The translations under genes and the position numbers were made by a program. From positions 21,094-85,093 of the forward strand of contig KN886170.1 in the NCBI GenBank assembly GCA_000934455.1: a DNA stretch of 64,000 nucleotides, written 5' to 3'. How positions within the stretch are numbered: the stretch's first letter is position 1; the number at the start of each line of letters is the position of its first letter. Positions 1-19,275 of this stretch are shown here, one piece after another. Origin of the DNA: Apostichopus parvimensis. Lineage: Eukaryota > Echinodermata > Holothuroidea > Aspidochirotida > Stichopodidae. Under the pieces are notes generated by a model, which saw only the letters and a list, made by a program, of their open reading frames with translations, did not search any database and was not told where the DNA came from.

Positions 1-4
1 TTGA

Positions 5-48
<44 letters not shown>
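5..48. repeat. (ATT)n microsatellite
   Basis: An uninterrupted trinucleotide run of about 14 units lies in the intron just before the first visible cholinesterase exon. The tyrosine-rich open frame across it is a by-product of the repeat and is not a gene. Confidence 0.95.
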
Positions 49-49
<1 letters not shown>

Positions 50-71
50 ATGATTATTATCATATTTTTAG

Positions 72-3000
72 ACCGGACAACTTCCTGTTATGGTTTGGAT
101 ACACGGAGGAGGTTACTTCGGCGGACAGGGAGCCTCTGCATTCTATTTGCCGTACCCTCTCATGTCAATGGGAGAGTTCGTCTTCGTCTCAATTAATTAT
201 AGGCTCGGAATTTACGGATTTCTTACAACTGGTGAGATGATTATTTTTCAAACTGTTACCGTCTACATGTAAAGTACGCAATTACGATGTTAGCGTCATT
301 TGCTTTTGAATGCATGACCGAGTTATGGGATCCTAACTTCAAACTGTCATAAGTAGATGAATTTTCTGAAACTTGTCACTTCATTCATACAGTAACCTTT
401 CTTTAGTTTGGTCGAATACATTTTAGATAATATTTACCGTATTTTGTCATTGAAAAAGTCTCTACTGATCAGGCTTAGTCACTTGTGTGATTACGACACC
501 GTACGATAGTCCACAATATTAAGCAAGAAATTAAAAGTGCTTCCCCTGGAATTTTATTTTCATTAACACCACATGTTTGTTTGTAATAATGCATTGCTCA
601 GTCTCAACGTGCCCGAAATGTGCACAGATCGATATAAGAAGCCAATGGTCATAATAGGTCAGAGGTCAAAGACCTTGATACGTCAGAATGCAAACTTTGT
701 GGAAAGTGAGACGAGTTTCGTTGGGCTTTCAAAAGGTATTGGCAATGGGTACCCGTGCTCATCGGTAGCAACACATGCAAATAGCAATTATACGGGAAAG
801 TAGGTCAAAGGTCATCCGAGGTAACCACAAAAGCATATTATGTAATTGAAGGTATACTTTCATGAGCTTGTAGGTAGTCAAAAAACATGAAATATGTTAT
901 TCGTGATTGCCATGGAATGCGTCGTTAATAAAACAAAAAACGACTGATAAGAGCACTTAAAAGTGCTAATTGTATTTTATCTTCCAACTTTCTAATCTTC
1001 ACATCTAAAACAAAATAATATCCCAATAACAGGTGATGAGGCCTCGGTCGGTAACTATGGAATCTATGACCAAATTGAAGCACTCAAGTGGATCCAAACT
1101 AACATTGCAGGTTAGTTGGTTCATTCGTAAGTAGACGTGCACTTGAAGCGGGTGGTCACGTGATAGTATCATTATTTATAACCTTATTTTTGCTTTATAT
1201 ATATTTTATATATAATTCATTTCAAGTTTACTTCTCCACAGGTAGTTATTATGGAGAATGTTGAACTTAGACTTTGATTATCCCCCATTAACTATAGTCT
1301 CAAGCAAAGGAATCATATAAGTTATTAACAATGGACTGCGTATTGCTGTCTTCCTTTCAAATATTTAGCATTTGGCGGGAATCCAGACGAAGTAACTATT
1401 GCCGGAGAAAGTGCTGGGGCCGGGAGCGCAGGTATACTGGGAATATCGCCACTAGCTACTGGCCTATTCAAGAGGCTGATTATGCAGGTGAAGTATAGCC
1501 ATTATATGTTCCAAGAATTGTTTCGTATATTATGTACTGTATAACAAGAATTGTATGTATGTATGTATGTATGTTAGATCCTCCTGCAAGCAGGAACTCG
1601 CGAAGAAGCCATCATCCCCTAGGGCGGAAGGGCGGGATGAGTAATCAGAGTTTGGTCCACCCATAAGAGCTTGTAAAACTGATATGTGTTATCTCCAGTG
1701 TACTTTGCCCCTTTCAGAGTGGCAGTTCCGTGGCACCATGGGCGGTGGATTTCACCTCCCAGAGAGGTCTTATGCTTGCTAGACAAGCCGCTAGTATGCT
1801 TAACTGTGATGAGTCCGATACGTTTAGAATGGTCACGTGCCTCAGAGAAGCTCCAGCGGAGGAGCTCACTAATGCCCAGAACGCAGTAGGTTACAAAACT
1901 ACAAGATAATTCCAATTTAAAGAAGTCTCACTTCGTCATTGTCGACTATGTACGAATTGTATAGGCGCTTTCATTGATGAACTTTGTATGTTAAAGTATT
2001 TTTTCTTTCCTTCAAATAGCAGCACAATTCCACACACAAAAAATTGGAATGGCAACTGGATAAAAAGTTGTTTTTCATGCTCCAAAACAATATTAAAATT
2101 ATTTTTATTTTAAAACAGTGATATAGGCTACAGTTTTTATTTACGTATTGAGACCTGTTAATTATCACAACCAGTCATTCTTTCTAAAAGATCGACCTAC
2201 GCCAAATGATTTGTGAAAATCCGATAGTATAGTTTTATTTTCGAACTTATATAGTGTTCTTGTTTTATATCCGTTTGATTCCCTGGCAACTTAAGAGGCA
2301 GTGACAAAAATCATCATAGTAAATTAACTGACGGGAAAATGCTGTTTTTTGGCCCGTTATAATGATACCCAATGCGTCTATTATCATGACTGTAAGATTG
2401 CACTTTAACAATGAAGGAAGCTATCAAACATCTCAATATACTGACAAATTAATTATCCAAAAAAATAAAAAGCAATCAATAATTTCAAGTTTTAGTTGTT
2501 GCCATGAACATCATTCTACCCAACCCCACCATTTCTCAATCTTCCTTTAATATGATAACCTTAGCTAAACGTCGACGATTTTTTGTCCTTTCTTTTCTTG
2601 GCTATTTCAATGTTTTAATGATGTTTTTCTTCATTTTCTAAAGGTTCTTATTGATTCAGTCATCAACCAGCTACCGTATGTTCCTGTAGTAGACGGTGTA
2701 CTCATTCCTGACAAACCTTTGTATCTTCTCAAATCACGACAGTTTAAAAATGTCGACATTTTGATTGGTTCGAACAAGGACGAGGGTGATCTTTTGGCTC
2801 TCCGCGCATACCCTACCTATATCATCCGTGATAGACCACCGTTTATGTCCTACGATGAATTTCGAACTAAATTAAGAGACTACGTTTATTTTTACAATCA
2901 AGAACTCGATTTTGATGCGATAGAACAACAATATGTCGATCACGCTAGTATTGACACTCCAGGAGTTTCATTCTTGTCGACATTCTCAAATATCATTACG

Positions 3001-4935
3001 GATCAGGCATTTGCATGTCCAGCCTTATCTACCGCCCTCTACTACAGTTTGGCAGGGAATAACGTATATTCTTACCAAATGACTCACGAACCAAGGTAGG
3101 TCCCTGATTCGTCAAGCCCTGTAGGAAAGGGCATTCAAACCAGGGTATTTGGAACTGGGCATTGAAGGGGGGGGGGGGTCGATTTCTAGGCACAAAAATT
3201 GTGACAAAGTCTATCGAATATTAAACATATATATTCGAATCCCGGTGGAGGCTGGAAGCGTTTTCACTGTTCTTGATTTTCCAACTCACTACGATTTCAA
3301 TTATATATAACAATATATACCAATTATTATAAATATCACGCCAATTGAGTATCAATCATGGACTTTGATGTTTTACCAATTGGTACCATGCATGTAATGT
3401 CCTCTTTTCTTCCTTAGTTGGACCATATTCCTGGGAGATAATGGTCCAGCATGGGTCGGGGCGATCCATGGTGAAGATATTCAATTTGTCTTTGGATGGG
3501 AGATGAATCCTGTCATGAAGGATAGAGCGAACCTTACAGAGGAAGAGGTATACATGTCTGTCCAGGTCATGAGGTACTGGGCCAACTTTGTTATCTCCGG
3601 GTAAGGTTATGCGGTTTCTCATAAGTGGAGGTGGTATAGGTGGAGGGGGGGGGGGTGTACTTGAAGCACCTTTTCACCAAAAATTCAAAATTCTTACAAT
3701 ATAAATGCTGAGATACCAATCTAATGCAATACCACACATTTGTTTGTTAACTATTTCATAGTAGATACACCCGGGAGTTTCTGCCTTTGGGGTTGTGGGA
3801 TGGGGGAGTAGGGCGAGTTATTGGTTGACTGAAATGTGTTTGTATAAATAATTCCTATTGAATTCAAATAAATAGCCTAGAATATAACCCTTCCTTTTGC
3901 TAATCTTTGTACCAAGAACCCGTTTCGGTTCTTTCCTGATATAAGCACGCTTAATTACCTGTTACTCTTGGCCGCATTTTATTGGCATTTCTTATGAAAG
4001 TGAACAGCAAATCTCAGCTGCTTTCGTGGATATATTGCATCGAAAATGATCCGACTCGGTTTTGAAATTTCCATCTCTTTCGTTCTGTAAATTATAATCT
4101 TATCATTTGCAATACAAAATGGCTCATATGCTTGCGAAGTCCCCTTTCTTGACTCTACTGTCATGTCGCCTTCATTTTTATACAGGAACCCGAACACACC
4201 AAACCAAGCTGGTTATCAATGTGAACGATGGCCACCCTACTCAGAGTCGACCAAACCATATAAGACTCTCTCACTGAACTTTGGCAATGGTGAATTCTTG
4301 AAAGAAAATGATTGTCACTTCTGGAATTACCAGATGCCACGGCAGTATATGTTTACAGGTAAGTGTCATATATATAGTAAACGTGAACAAATGGCCTTCC
4401 ATATACAAGGAGTAGCAACCTGCAACGATGTGCAGGGGTGTCGTCTGGATTTTTATATACGAAGTGCAAGGATTGAAGGGAACACAGGAACGGTAACCAA
4501 GTCATGGGATCATATAGGATCGGGTGAATTGTCTATACAATATATGTTGTTTATTCAAAATACAGTATAGAGCGACATACTGCAGGGAGTAGGCCTATAT
4601 ATCAGACAACCGGTCGAGAGCCATTGAGTTGGTTGACAATGTATCTGTGAAGAAATATATCAGGGAATGAGAGTGGCGGGATGGAGGAGGGGGTGTTGGA
4701 GGGGTGGGGTGACGAAGGGGGAAAACTTGACATCGAATCGAGTATCTCAGCAAACTTTCAAGTATATTAACACAACAGTTCTCTCTCTATCTCCCACCTT
4801 TAATTGACAGGCAAAGTGAACGAGGTTTGGGATGAGTGGAGACGAGAAACAGTTCGTTGGAAGGAAAGTGACTTCGAAACTTGGAAAACGGAGAATGAAA
4901 TTTACGAACAGTCAAACTCAAACTGCAAACAATAA
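72..4935 (+). CDS. Cholinesterase-like carboxylesterase, 3' part of gene (8 exons), AChE-like with T-peptide-like tail
   Basis: Serine hydrolase of the cholinesterase/carboxylesterase B family, which hydrolyses choline or related esters, usually outside the cell. Exons read: 72-231, 1033-1110, 1369-1487, 1718-1885, 2644-3095, 3418-3600, 4186-4358, 4811-4935. All have AG/GT borders and matching phases. Seen: oxyanion-hole HGGGYFGG (exon 1), nucleophile elbow GESAG (exon 3), the CDES...VTC pair expected to form the family's small disulphide loop (exon 4), the catalytic-acid motif NKDEG (exon 5), catalytic His in [10 protein letters not shown] (exon 6), then WANF-GNPN and WPPY (exons 6-7). The last exon encodes an aromatic amphipathic tail ending NCKQ, like the tetramerisation peptide of AChE-T. 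The acyl-pocket segment reads [10 protein letters not shown], so the two pocket Phe of vertebrate AChE are Leu and Tyr. The 5' exons and signal peptide lie outside the window. AChE-type is favoured over a generic esterase; substrate is not proven. Confidence 0.9.
1553..1610 (-). repeat. 3' tail of a SINE/LINE-type retroelement with (ATAC)n end
   Basis: Read on the minus strand, a 36-nt block (CTTCTTCGCGAGTTCC...GAGGATCTAA) leads into an ATAC repeat. The same block and tail occur on the plus strand at 39759-39809. It lies in the cholinesterase intron between 1488 and 1717; the sequence from 1611 toward the splice acceptor may be the rest of this copy but does not match the 39.6-kb element. Confidence 0.75.
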
Positions 4936-4953
4936 AAGTGCTTTAGTACTAAC

Positions 4954-4959
4954 AATAAA
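4954..4959 (+). terminator. Candidate polyadenylation signal of the cholinesterase gene
   Basis: AATAAA 19 nt after the stop codon; another AATAAA overlaps the stop at 4931-4936. Which one is used cannot be decided from sequence. Confidence 0.4.
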
Positions 4960-7400
4960 CTGAATCCTACTAGTCAAACGTTGATACTACACGAAACGGA
5001 ATTTCTATATGTCCCCCCCCCCCCTTCTCATTTATGAAATACAACAGATAACTGTTCCATATCAATGACTGTATATTGAGAATTACTTCTCGTGTGAAGA
5101 AAAAGGTACAGTTACTTGTTCATACCAATATAGTGATGACGTTGTGTTTCAAATAATTAGGCTAGTCTTGAAAAAACTGGGTGCTTGACAATGGTACCTC
5201 GTTTATATATACGTACATATGTATATCGTAGGTCTGTGTAGAAGTAGAAATATCAGAACCAGAACTACAGGAAAGTAATCCTACTTTTGAAAACTTCTAG
5301 AGACAATTCTGGAATATTTGTATTCTAGCAGCGCCGGGGTCACGGAGGCGGGGAGGGGGTGGGTGGGTCAGATATTTTTTTTCAGAAAGAAAAGTTTTGC
5401 CTGCCCCTGGAAAAGGAAAACTCACCCCAATAAAAAAAAAAAAGTTAAGCTGACACGTATATAAGATTGCTGTAGAAACATGTTAATGAATACAATTACT
5501 ATATGCCTGCATGGCTGAAGATTGTATGTACCCTAGTGCACAGTAAACATATATGCCTATATAGATGCATAGCAATACAATACACTGATACTATGAGTGA
5601 CGTCACAGGTATAAATGTACGTCAATACAATAAGAATATTGTAATTACAGATCTATATGTCTTTTTTTCTGTCTACTATTCATTCCAAAAGAGTTGTCGA
5701 ACGACTTTGTAAAACTAAAATTGTTTTCATTGACAGAGCCAGAACGTAACATAAAGGGTGAGGGAAAGGGTTAGGGTAATTTTACGCTCGGTGATTGAAT
5801 TAATGGCGCTATTTAATATTAACATTTGCCATGACTACAAGAACGTCACACGGGGATGGGGACAGAAAAAAAATGATAGCTGACCCGCTTAATATTAATT
5901 TACCTATATTTTACATATAAAGAAGATTTATATTATTGTCATGGAACCCTAAAGAAGAGATGGAAAGGAGTAGTGTCGAATTTAGCCTTATCATTACCAC
6001 CAAGGGAGGGTGGGGGGGGGGGGTAGTGGATATTGGCGTACCTTACATATCCTCCACAACACAATTGAAACTTTAAAAAATGACGAAGCAAGATATGATT
6101 AACCAGTGAACTATTAAAATTAACACCCCCTCTGCCCCCACCCTGATAGGCTGATTCAAAGTGTGCAGCTTAGATTCATTCCATTAAAGGTCACTTGGTG
6201 TAGACACCCAAGTTTAGCATTCTAAAATTGCTAACAGTTTCAGAGAGGACTATCCTGGCATTACTCCATAATCCAGATCATTCTAAGATATTAAGAACAG
6301 ATCACATGTGTTGAAGGTTGAACAAGAGTGATCCGGCATTCTTTGATTTTCTAGCATAGTTCGGGACAACTTTGATGTCCATTAATAAAATGGGTTTGCA
6401 ACCAATTCGAGTCGCCCGGTCTCTTCCATCTCCCTAACAGCACCACCCGAACGAACTGGTGTATTTGTGTAAACTCATGGTCTATGTATGTGTTGGTGGG
6501 CCGGGCGGAGGGGGGGGGGTGCGTGGGCCATCATGCAAGGGAGGAATCACAGTGGTAGGAACATGGTCCACGGTCGTATCCAATCTTCTAATTATAGTAT
6601 AACATGAATTTGACTGTCAAAGAGAGATTGAAAAAAGTCTAGTCTCCTGTAACTAAAATTGGAAAAGGCCTATACGTTTTATTCGACGAGATGGCTTTTA
6701 CAACCATTTCAGAGGGTTCAGAATAATACTGAATTTAGCACAGGGTTTTGGCTTACAAATATAATTTTAAAGAAGAAAATGAAGGGGGAAGGGCAGGCCT
6801 ATGGGAGGGCGTGTAACGCATACCGGTCCCACCTCTTTCACTAAGTCTTAGGTCAAAAGTATTGCATCTTTTTGGAAGAACACTTTACATAATTTTCGTC
6901 CGGATACTAACTTTGTCATACTTTGTAGTTAAATATGAGTTGAGTGCAAACTTTAATATACAACAAAGATAATTTAATGAAGTTTTCATCAGTATGTCAG
7001 AACCTTTTCGGGTTTCAGAAAGCTCAAGTAATTGGCAATTAGACGGATCGGAACTGATTTGCCAGGCGTACCTTGTAACGGGATCCCTATGGGGGCTGAC
7101 TCGGTGCATGTGTTTATACAGGTTGCTTAGCGATTGGTCGACTCACATCATTCATTCAATTGATTGCAGTTGCAAGGGTCGCTAATTTATTGTAGCATAT
7201 ATATGGAAGTACTAACGCACTGTGCAGTGTATTATGTTGACGGCCTAAGCTGATCTCACAATTAGACTGTTATTATTGCAGACATTAACTGGTTGCTCGT
7301 TGTTTGAGTGTGGAGTATCAGGAAGGTTACCGTCAATGTTAATATTAGCGGAAAGTGTTATCAAACAAATGTTTTGCAGAGGATTAACTTCATACTGTAG
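4960..7400. other. Intergenic, no gene recognised
   Basis: AT-rich sequence with several G or C homopolymers (5011-5024, 6010-6023, 6508-6520) and short unconvincing open frames. No domain, RNA gene or transposon ends recognised. Confidence 0.6.
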
Positions 7401-7464
7401 TCAGCACCCGCGACATTAAAATGAAATTCCAGCCTGAGAAATGGTCGTCAAGGTACCGTAGGTT

Positions 7465-7701
7465 ATGTCCCTTTCTTCGGCGATGAAGGCTAGGCTACTG
7501 ACACTGAGTGTATTAGTTATTACTTGGACCTGGGCCCTAGTACTACTATTACTAGTAGTAGAACTAGAAGAACGTACAGTATCTATGCTAAGGCCTAAAG
7601 TTAGGAATATTAACTTACGACCGGTAATGTCTAATTTAGGTTACAATAAGAGACTTGATCCCAGAAGTGATACGAATTCTCAATCACAGGCTCCTTGTTA
7701 A
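7465..7701 (+). CDS. Candidate small ORF with signal-anchor, unconfirmed
   Basis: A 78-codon frame starting at ATG. Residues 1-12 are short and basic (MKAR), followed by a strongly hydrophobic stretch of about 20 residues (LSVLVITWTWALVLLLLVVE) and a polar tail rich in Arg and Asn. This is the look of a type II signal-anchor or signal-peptide first exon, for example of a Golgi enzyme, but no family is recognisable. Possible donor sites (CCG|GTAATG, TTAG|GTTACA) lie inside the frame, so it may be only the start of a longer gene, or non-coding 5' leader sequence of the kinase gene that begins at 11.2 kb. The surrounding 300 nt have the TAGGCCTA-rich texture also seen beside two other probable first exons. 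No homology or transcript evidence is available here. Confidence 0.22.
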   Translation: MSLSSAMKARLLTLSVLVITWTWALVLLLLVVELEERTVSMLRPKVRNINLRPVMSNLGYNKRLDPRSDTNSQSQAPC

Positions 7702-7866
7702 ACACAGTATTGATCTCTTTTCTCTACATATGGTAAAAATTCAGTGAAGGAGGCCGTATAGACTCTAGGCTAGGCCTAACTGTTACTAAAAGTACTACTA
7801 GGCCTAGCCAAGGCCCAGACTAAGTTAGGTAGCTACAAGTGTAATGTCACTAGGCCCTAGTTAGAT
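7589..7866. promoter_or_regulatory. TAGGCCTA-rich patch, possible promoter-proximal region
   Basis: Repeated AGGCCTA, CTAGGCCTA and TTAGG motifs cluster here. Similar clusters lie just downstream of the first DHX30 exon (48021-48215, minus) and downstream of the probable first exon of the right-hand gene (53919-54256). Scattered single copies occur elsewhere, so enrichment needs counting. Confidence 0.25.
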
Positions 7867-7870
7867 GGTA

Positions 7871-10800
7871 CAACTGTTGAAGCTGCTACATTATGGTTGC
7901 AATAGAAGCCAAATGTCAGGAAAGCAAATTTTCAAAGTCACATGTAAACCAAGAAATTGTCAATCTCCACCTTGTGATCCAATGATAACACTTCAAAGTT
8001 AACTTCTAATGATAATCTCCCAACGCCCCCCCCCCCCCGAAAAAATGAAAAAAAAAAGGAAATGGATCAAATACTCTAATTTTGTGTAATGTATAAACTC
8101 CAGTTTTACGGGAGTTTTAAGTAGCCTAAAACATGTAAATTCTTGACTTAAAATCTATTTTGTACATGTTGTATGCCACAAACTTTTCCTTTTTATGATT
8201 TGGTACCGTAATCACAGCAAACTATCATCATCGTTTATAAGTGCATACAATACATCATTCCTCGATGACGGGCTTGATCAGATGTACCTCTACACCCTCC
8301 CCTCCCCTCCCCTCTCCCCTCCCATCCCCTTGTTAAAATTCAAGATGATAGCTGTTGGGCTCACAAAGAGTATTTTTTGCCAATTAGGCTACATATATCT
8401 TTGTACACATTTTGTTTCTTGTAAAGCGCATTGAGACTGTCGGTATAATGTGCCATATATATAAGTATTATTATTATTATAAATTTTACAATTATTATGC
8501 TGTTCGACTTTTGTTATAATAACCATGAAATTTTGTCTTGATGCTTGTCCACAACCTTCCCACCATATATATATAGTAATAGATTATAAGTTGAGAGTTA
8601 CTGTTAAATCATTTTTGTTTCTTTGAAATACACTACTCTCGGAAACAAAACAAATAGAAGAATATCAGGATAACATTCAGTTATATTAGATATGTGAATT
8701 AGTTGTGTGTAATTTTCACTGGACTGGAACATGCATGGAAACAGAAATGATCATTTCTCTGTTACTCGTGAAAAAGGTTAAAACCATTTTCCATGATTTG
8801 GTTATATTGTATACATGGACACTTAATAAGTTTCAATTTGTGTTTGCCAAATTTAAATTTGACCTTTCCAGGTGACTGCCCTAAAAGCTCAGTGAAAATA
8901 GCACCATTCTATGCAATTTTCATATTAATAATCATTATTTATATTGAGTTATCTGTCGTTAAACATTTTAAGCTGAATAAAATTCACCAGATTTTTTAAC
9001 GAGCCCGTAGATTCTACAAACTTCAATCAAAATTTGCAAGGCCCGCCCAACAGATCATGCGCCAATCAAAACTATCTGTTTTGTTTACAACCGTTATGCT
9101 AGGCTTACTTTCACTTATAGGTCAATTCTCTTGAATAGTATCTTTCTTTCTGTGTTACCGATGTAGCTTGCAAAATTGTGTCATTTCCTCTCTATTGCAA
9201 GGAATAAACAGGTGTTTTCAGACGTTTCCTCAATGTAATCGGGTCAAAAAAGTGGATGATACAAGTATATATAGGTTACATGTGTAATGAACATGCTGAT
9301 ATGGGCAGTCGCAGTGATTTTATGGTAAATCGTTTGTGCCACAAGGGCAACAGATATAAATTTCTTTCTTTCTTTTGATAGCGACAGCTTTTCTCTATTA
9401 AACACACCTGGTCAGAGTACGGCATTTAGAATAAGAAACATTGAATCTGCTTCGGAAGTTTTTTTCCAAAATTCATCGACAAACACGTATTGAGACTTTA
9501 ATTTACTGCATTCATTTCCTGTCAGTATCATGACGTGAATTCTACTACGTTCCTTGTCTTACTTTTGTCAAATTGTCGATTCTCCAAGTTGTTGTTTCAG
9601 CCGTTTGAAAACTGAATCTCTAGCTAAACTGTTCAGTGTGAGCATATTTTTTTTTTATATCATTTTTTTCCCACTTTAATCTTTTTTCTTTTGGCCTTCT
9701 CATTCTTTTATGACTCATTTGCATAATTATATGACATTATTTTTTCGCTCCATTTGTCGACCCAATTAAGTCAGTCTTCTTCTTCATCATTTAGCAACAA
9801 TATTTCTATGGAAACCACCCATTACAGCTTTATCAAATTACCTTCAAAATACTGTACACTAAAATACTGATGTAAGTGACATTCATTACAGTCCTTAATT
9901 GTATAAGAATTAGGGCAATAAATTTAATAATGAAATAATTTGACTGTTGAAAGTAATTGAGTGCATCGTCTAAACTGTCTGTGCTGTAAAATTTTCGAAC
10001 ACATTTAATGAAGGAAAATATTCACAAAGACTTTATCCAGGATCAAGTCGAGCATTAATAATGTCAATGTAGAGTCTTTTTGTATCAGAAGAAGGTCAAG
10101 TTTGCGTCATGTAAAAATCTCTGTTTCTTTAGTTTCGGCTTTATTCAGCTACTGTACTGTCCCTCTTTTTCCAAAAAAAAAGAAGAGAAAATTACAAGAA
10201 AAAAAGGAAGTGCCATTTTGCATTCCCATTTTCAATAAAAACAAAAAATGAAGAAAAGTTGGAATATCTTCTGTTATCATTTTCAAATGTCAAAAGGGCC
10301 TGAGTTCTGCAATACTAATTTAACATGCTTATGTTCATTTGTATACGTGTAGAATGTGTATGTCTAAGTTGTGTAATTCTTGAAAAGCATAATTTGCATG
10401 GTAGTCTTATGTTAGCTCATATCAGTTTAGCCTACTATTATATTTATAAGGTGCCCAAGTTATTGACTATTTCACAACCACAAACATTAGCTATTTTAAA
10501 TGGGTGTACTACAACAGACGTTTACACAAAGAATCATAATTGATATTGCATAAGAAGGAAAGTCCTTAACATACCACACCCCCATCCTCAAATCCAGTTA
10601 AAACTCGTATACATGTACACATTAAAGAAACTCTAAACATATTACCAGTGACCTTTAAGAAGGCATTTTAAAAATGTTGTTCATTGCTCTTTCAAACTAA
10701 TTACGTAGCTTTCAATGTGTGCTACAATAGAGGATTCCATAAAATTAAGTTATTTGTTTCTTTCAAGTTAAAGCTTCAAGCACAAACTGTGCCATAGGCT

Positions 10801-11236
10801 ATATACTGGTATGATGCACTGTACTGGTATGACATGATGTACTTTACTGCACTATACTGATATGATTTACTCTAAACAAAAGCCTTCAGATAATTAAATT
10901 CAGTTCCACCCGCTGCTGTTATTATGTGTTGTCCAACACTTTTTCAATGGTCAAAGAAAATATAATTGTCTCACAACTATAAGTAACTAAGAAACAGGTT
11001 TTTCTACAATACTTACAAAATTTCACAAAAGTAGAAGAAATTTAATCAGCCTTGTAATATTTCTTAGATAATGATGTAACGTAATGGTGTTACAGGGATA
11101 TGATGATGCACACTTTGTGTTAAGAAACACCTTGTTATGCTTCTTTTCTTGTTAGATACAGTACAGAGAGGTACTGAGGTATTCACACCTTGTTTTATGA
11201 TATGCCTCATGTTGCCTATATTTCTTTAAATTGATT
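7871..11236. other. Intergenic or 5' intron sequence, no gene recognised
   Basis: AT-rich, apart from the retroelement tail near 8.4 kb. Contains poly-T and poly-A stretches (9640-9700, 10170-10250) and a TACTGGTATGA-type short repeat at 10800-10870. If the kinase has a 5' exon near 7.4 kb this would be its first intron. Confidence 0.5.
8380..8480 (+). repeat. 3' end of a non-LTR retroelement with (ATT)n tail
   Basis: The string TTGTAAAGCGCATTGAGACT followed by a ...ATATATAAGT(ATT)n end matches the general form of invertebrate LINE/SINE 3' ends that finish in ATT repeats. No coding part is visible. Confidence 0.45.
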
Positions 11237-11273
11237 AGGTTGTACAGTGCAGAGAGGTATTGAGGTAGCTGCA

Positions 11274-18774
<7,501 letters not shown>

Positions 18775-18776
<2 letters not shown>

Positions 18777-18784
18777 TAAATAAA
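18775..18784 (+). terminator. Overlapping AATAAA motifs at the kinase stop codon
   Basis: Two AATAAA hexamers overlap or directly follow TAA at 18774-18776. They are too close to the stop to be confident; a longer 3' UTR is likely. Confidence 0.25.
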
Positions 18785-19199
18785 AAAAAATTATCAAGTC
18801 CCACGCAACTCAGGAGATACCACTTAGTGTCGCTGCCATTTTTTTTGGTTTTTTTTTGTCCTTTTGAAAAAGTTTTTTAAAATTCATTGCATTGTATCAT
18901 TGCAATCAATCCATACTTTTATGTACCTCTTGCGATCAGACGAAGGCAGGCAAATGCTTTGTCGCACACGGTACGGGGGAGTTCTACCGTTGGTAATCGA
19001 TGCATGCTCTGTAGAGATCTGTTTGCAGAGGAACGAGCAAACCAAATCCAGTTAGAAGTGATACTGTGACAGTCTATTATTAAACACTGTGAATGTCATT
19101 TTGTAGTCAATGTCTTCATGCTCGGGTCTTATAAAACACTGCTAACTATGGGTGCATTGTAAATTGGTGCTTATTACATTGTACATATGTATTTCAATT

Positions 19200-19275
19200 G
19201 GGAGATGGGAAGGCGAAGGAGGTGGTGAGGGAAAGGAAGGGGGGAGGGAGAGGGAGGGGAAGGAAGAGGGGATGA
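19200..19275 (+). repeat. Polypurine (GA-rich) tract
   Basis: About 75 nt almost entirely G and A with several GGG runs. Such tracts can form triplex DNA or, in RNA, G-quadruplexes. Position fits the kinase 3' UTR. Confidence 0.8.

Noticed and set aside
1-240. 79-codon frame with a run of Tyr
   Set aside because: It is the (ATT)n microsatellite running into an out-of-frame reading of the esterase exon.
3225-3250. SINE or tRNA fragment suggested by TTCGAATCCCGG
   Set aside because: Too short, with no A box, body or tail matching the SINE at 39.6 kb.
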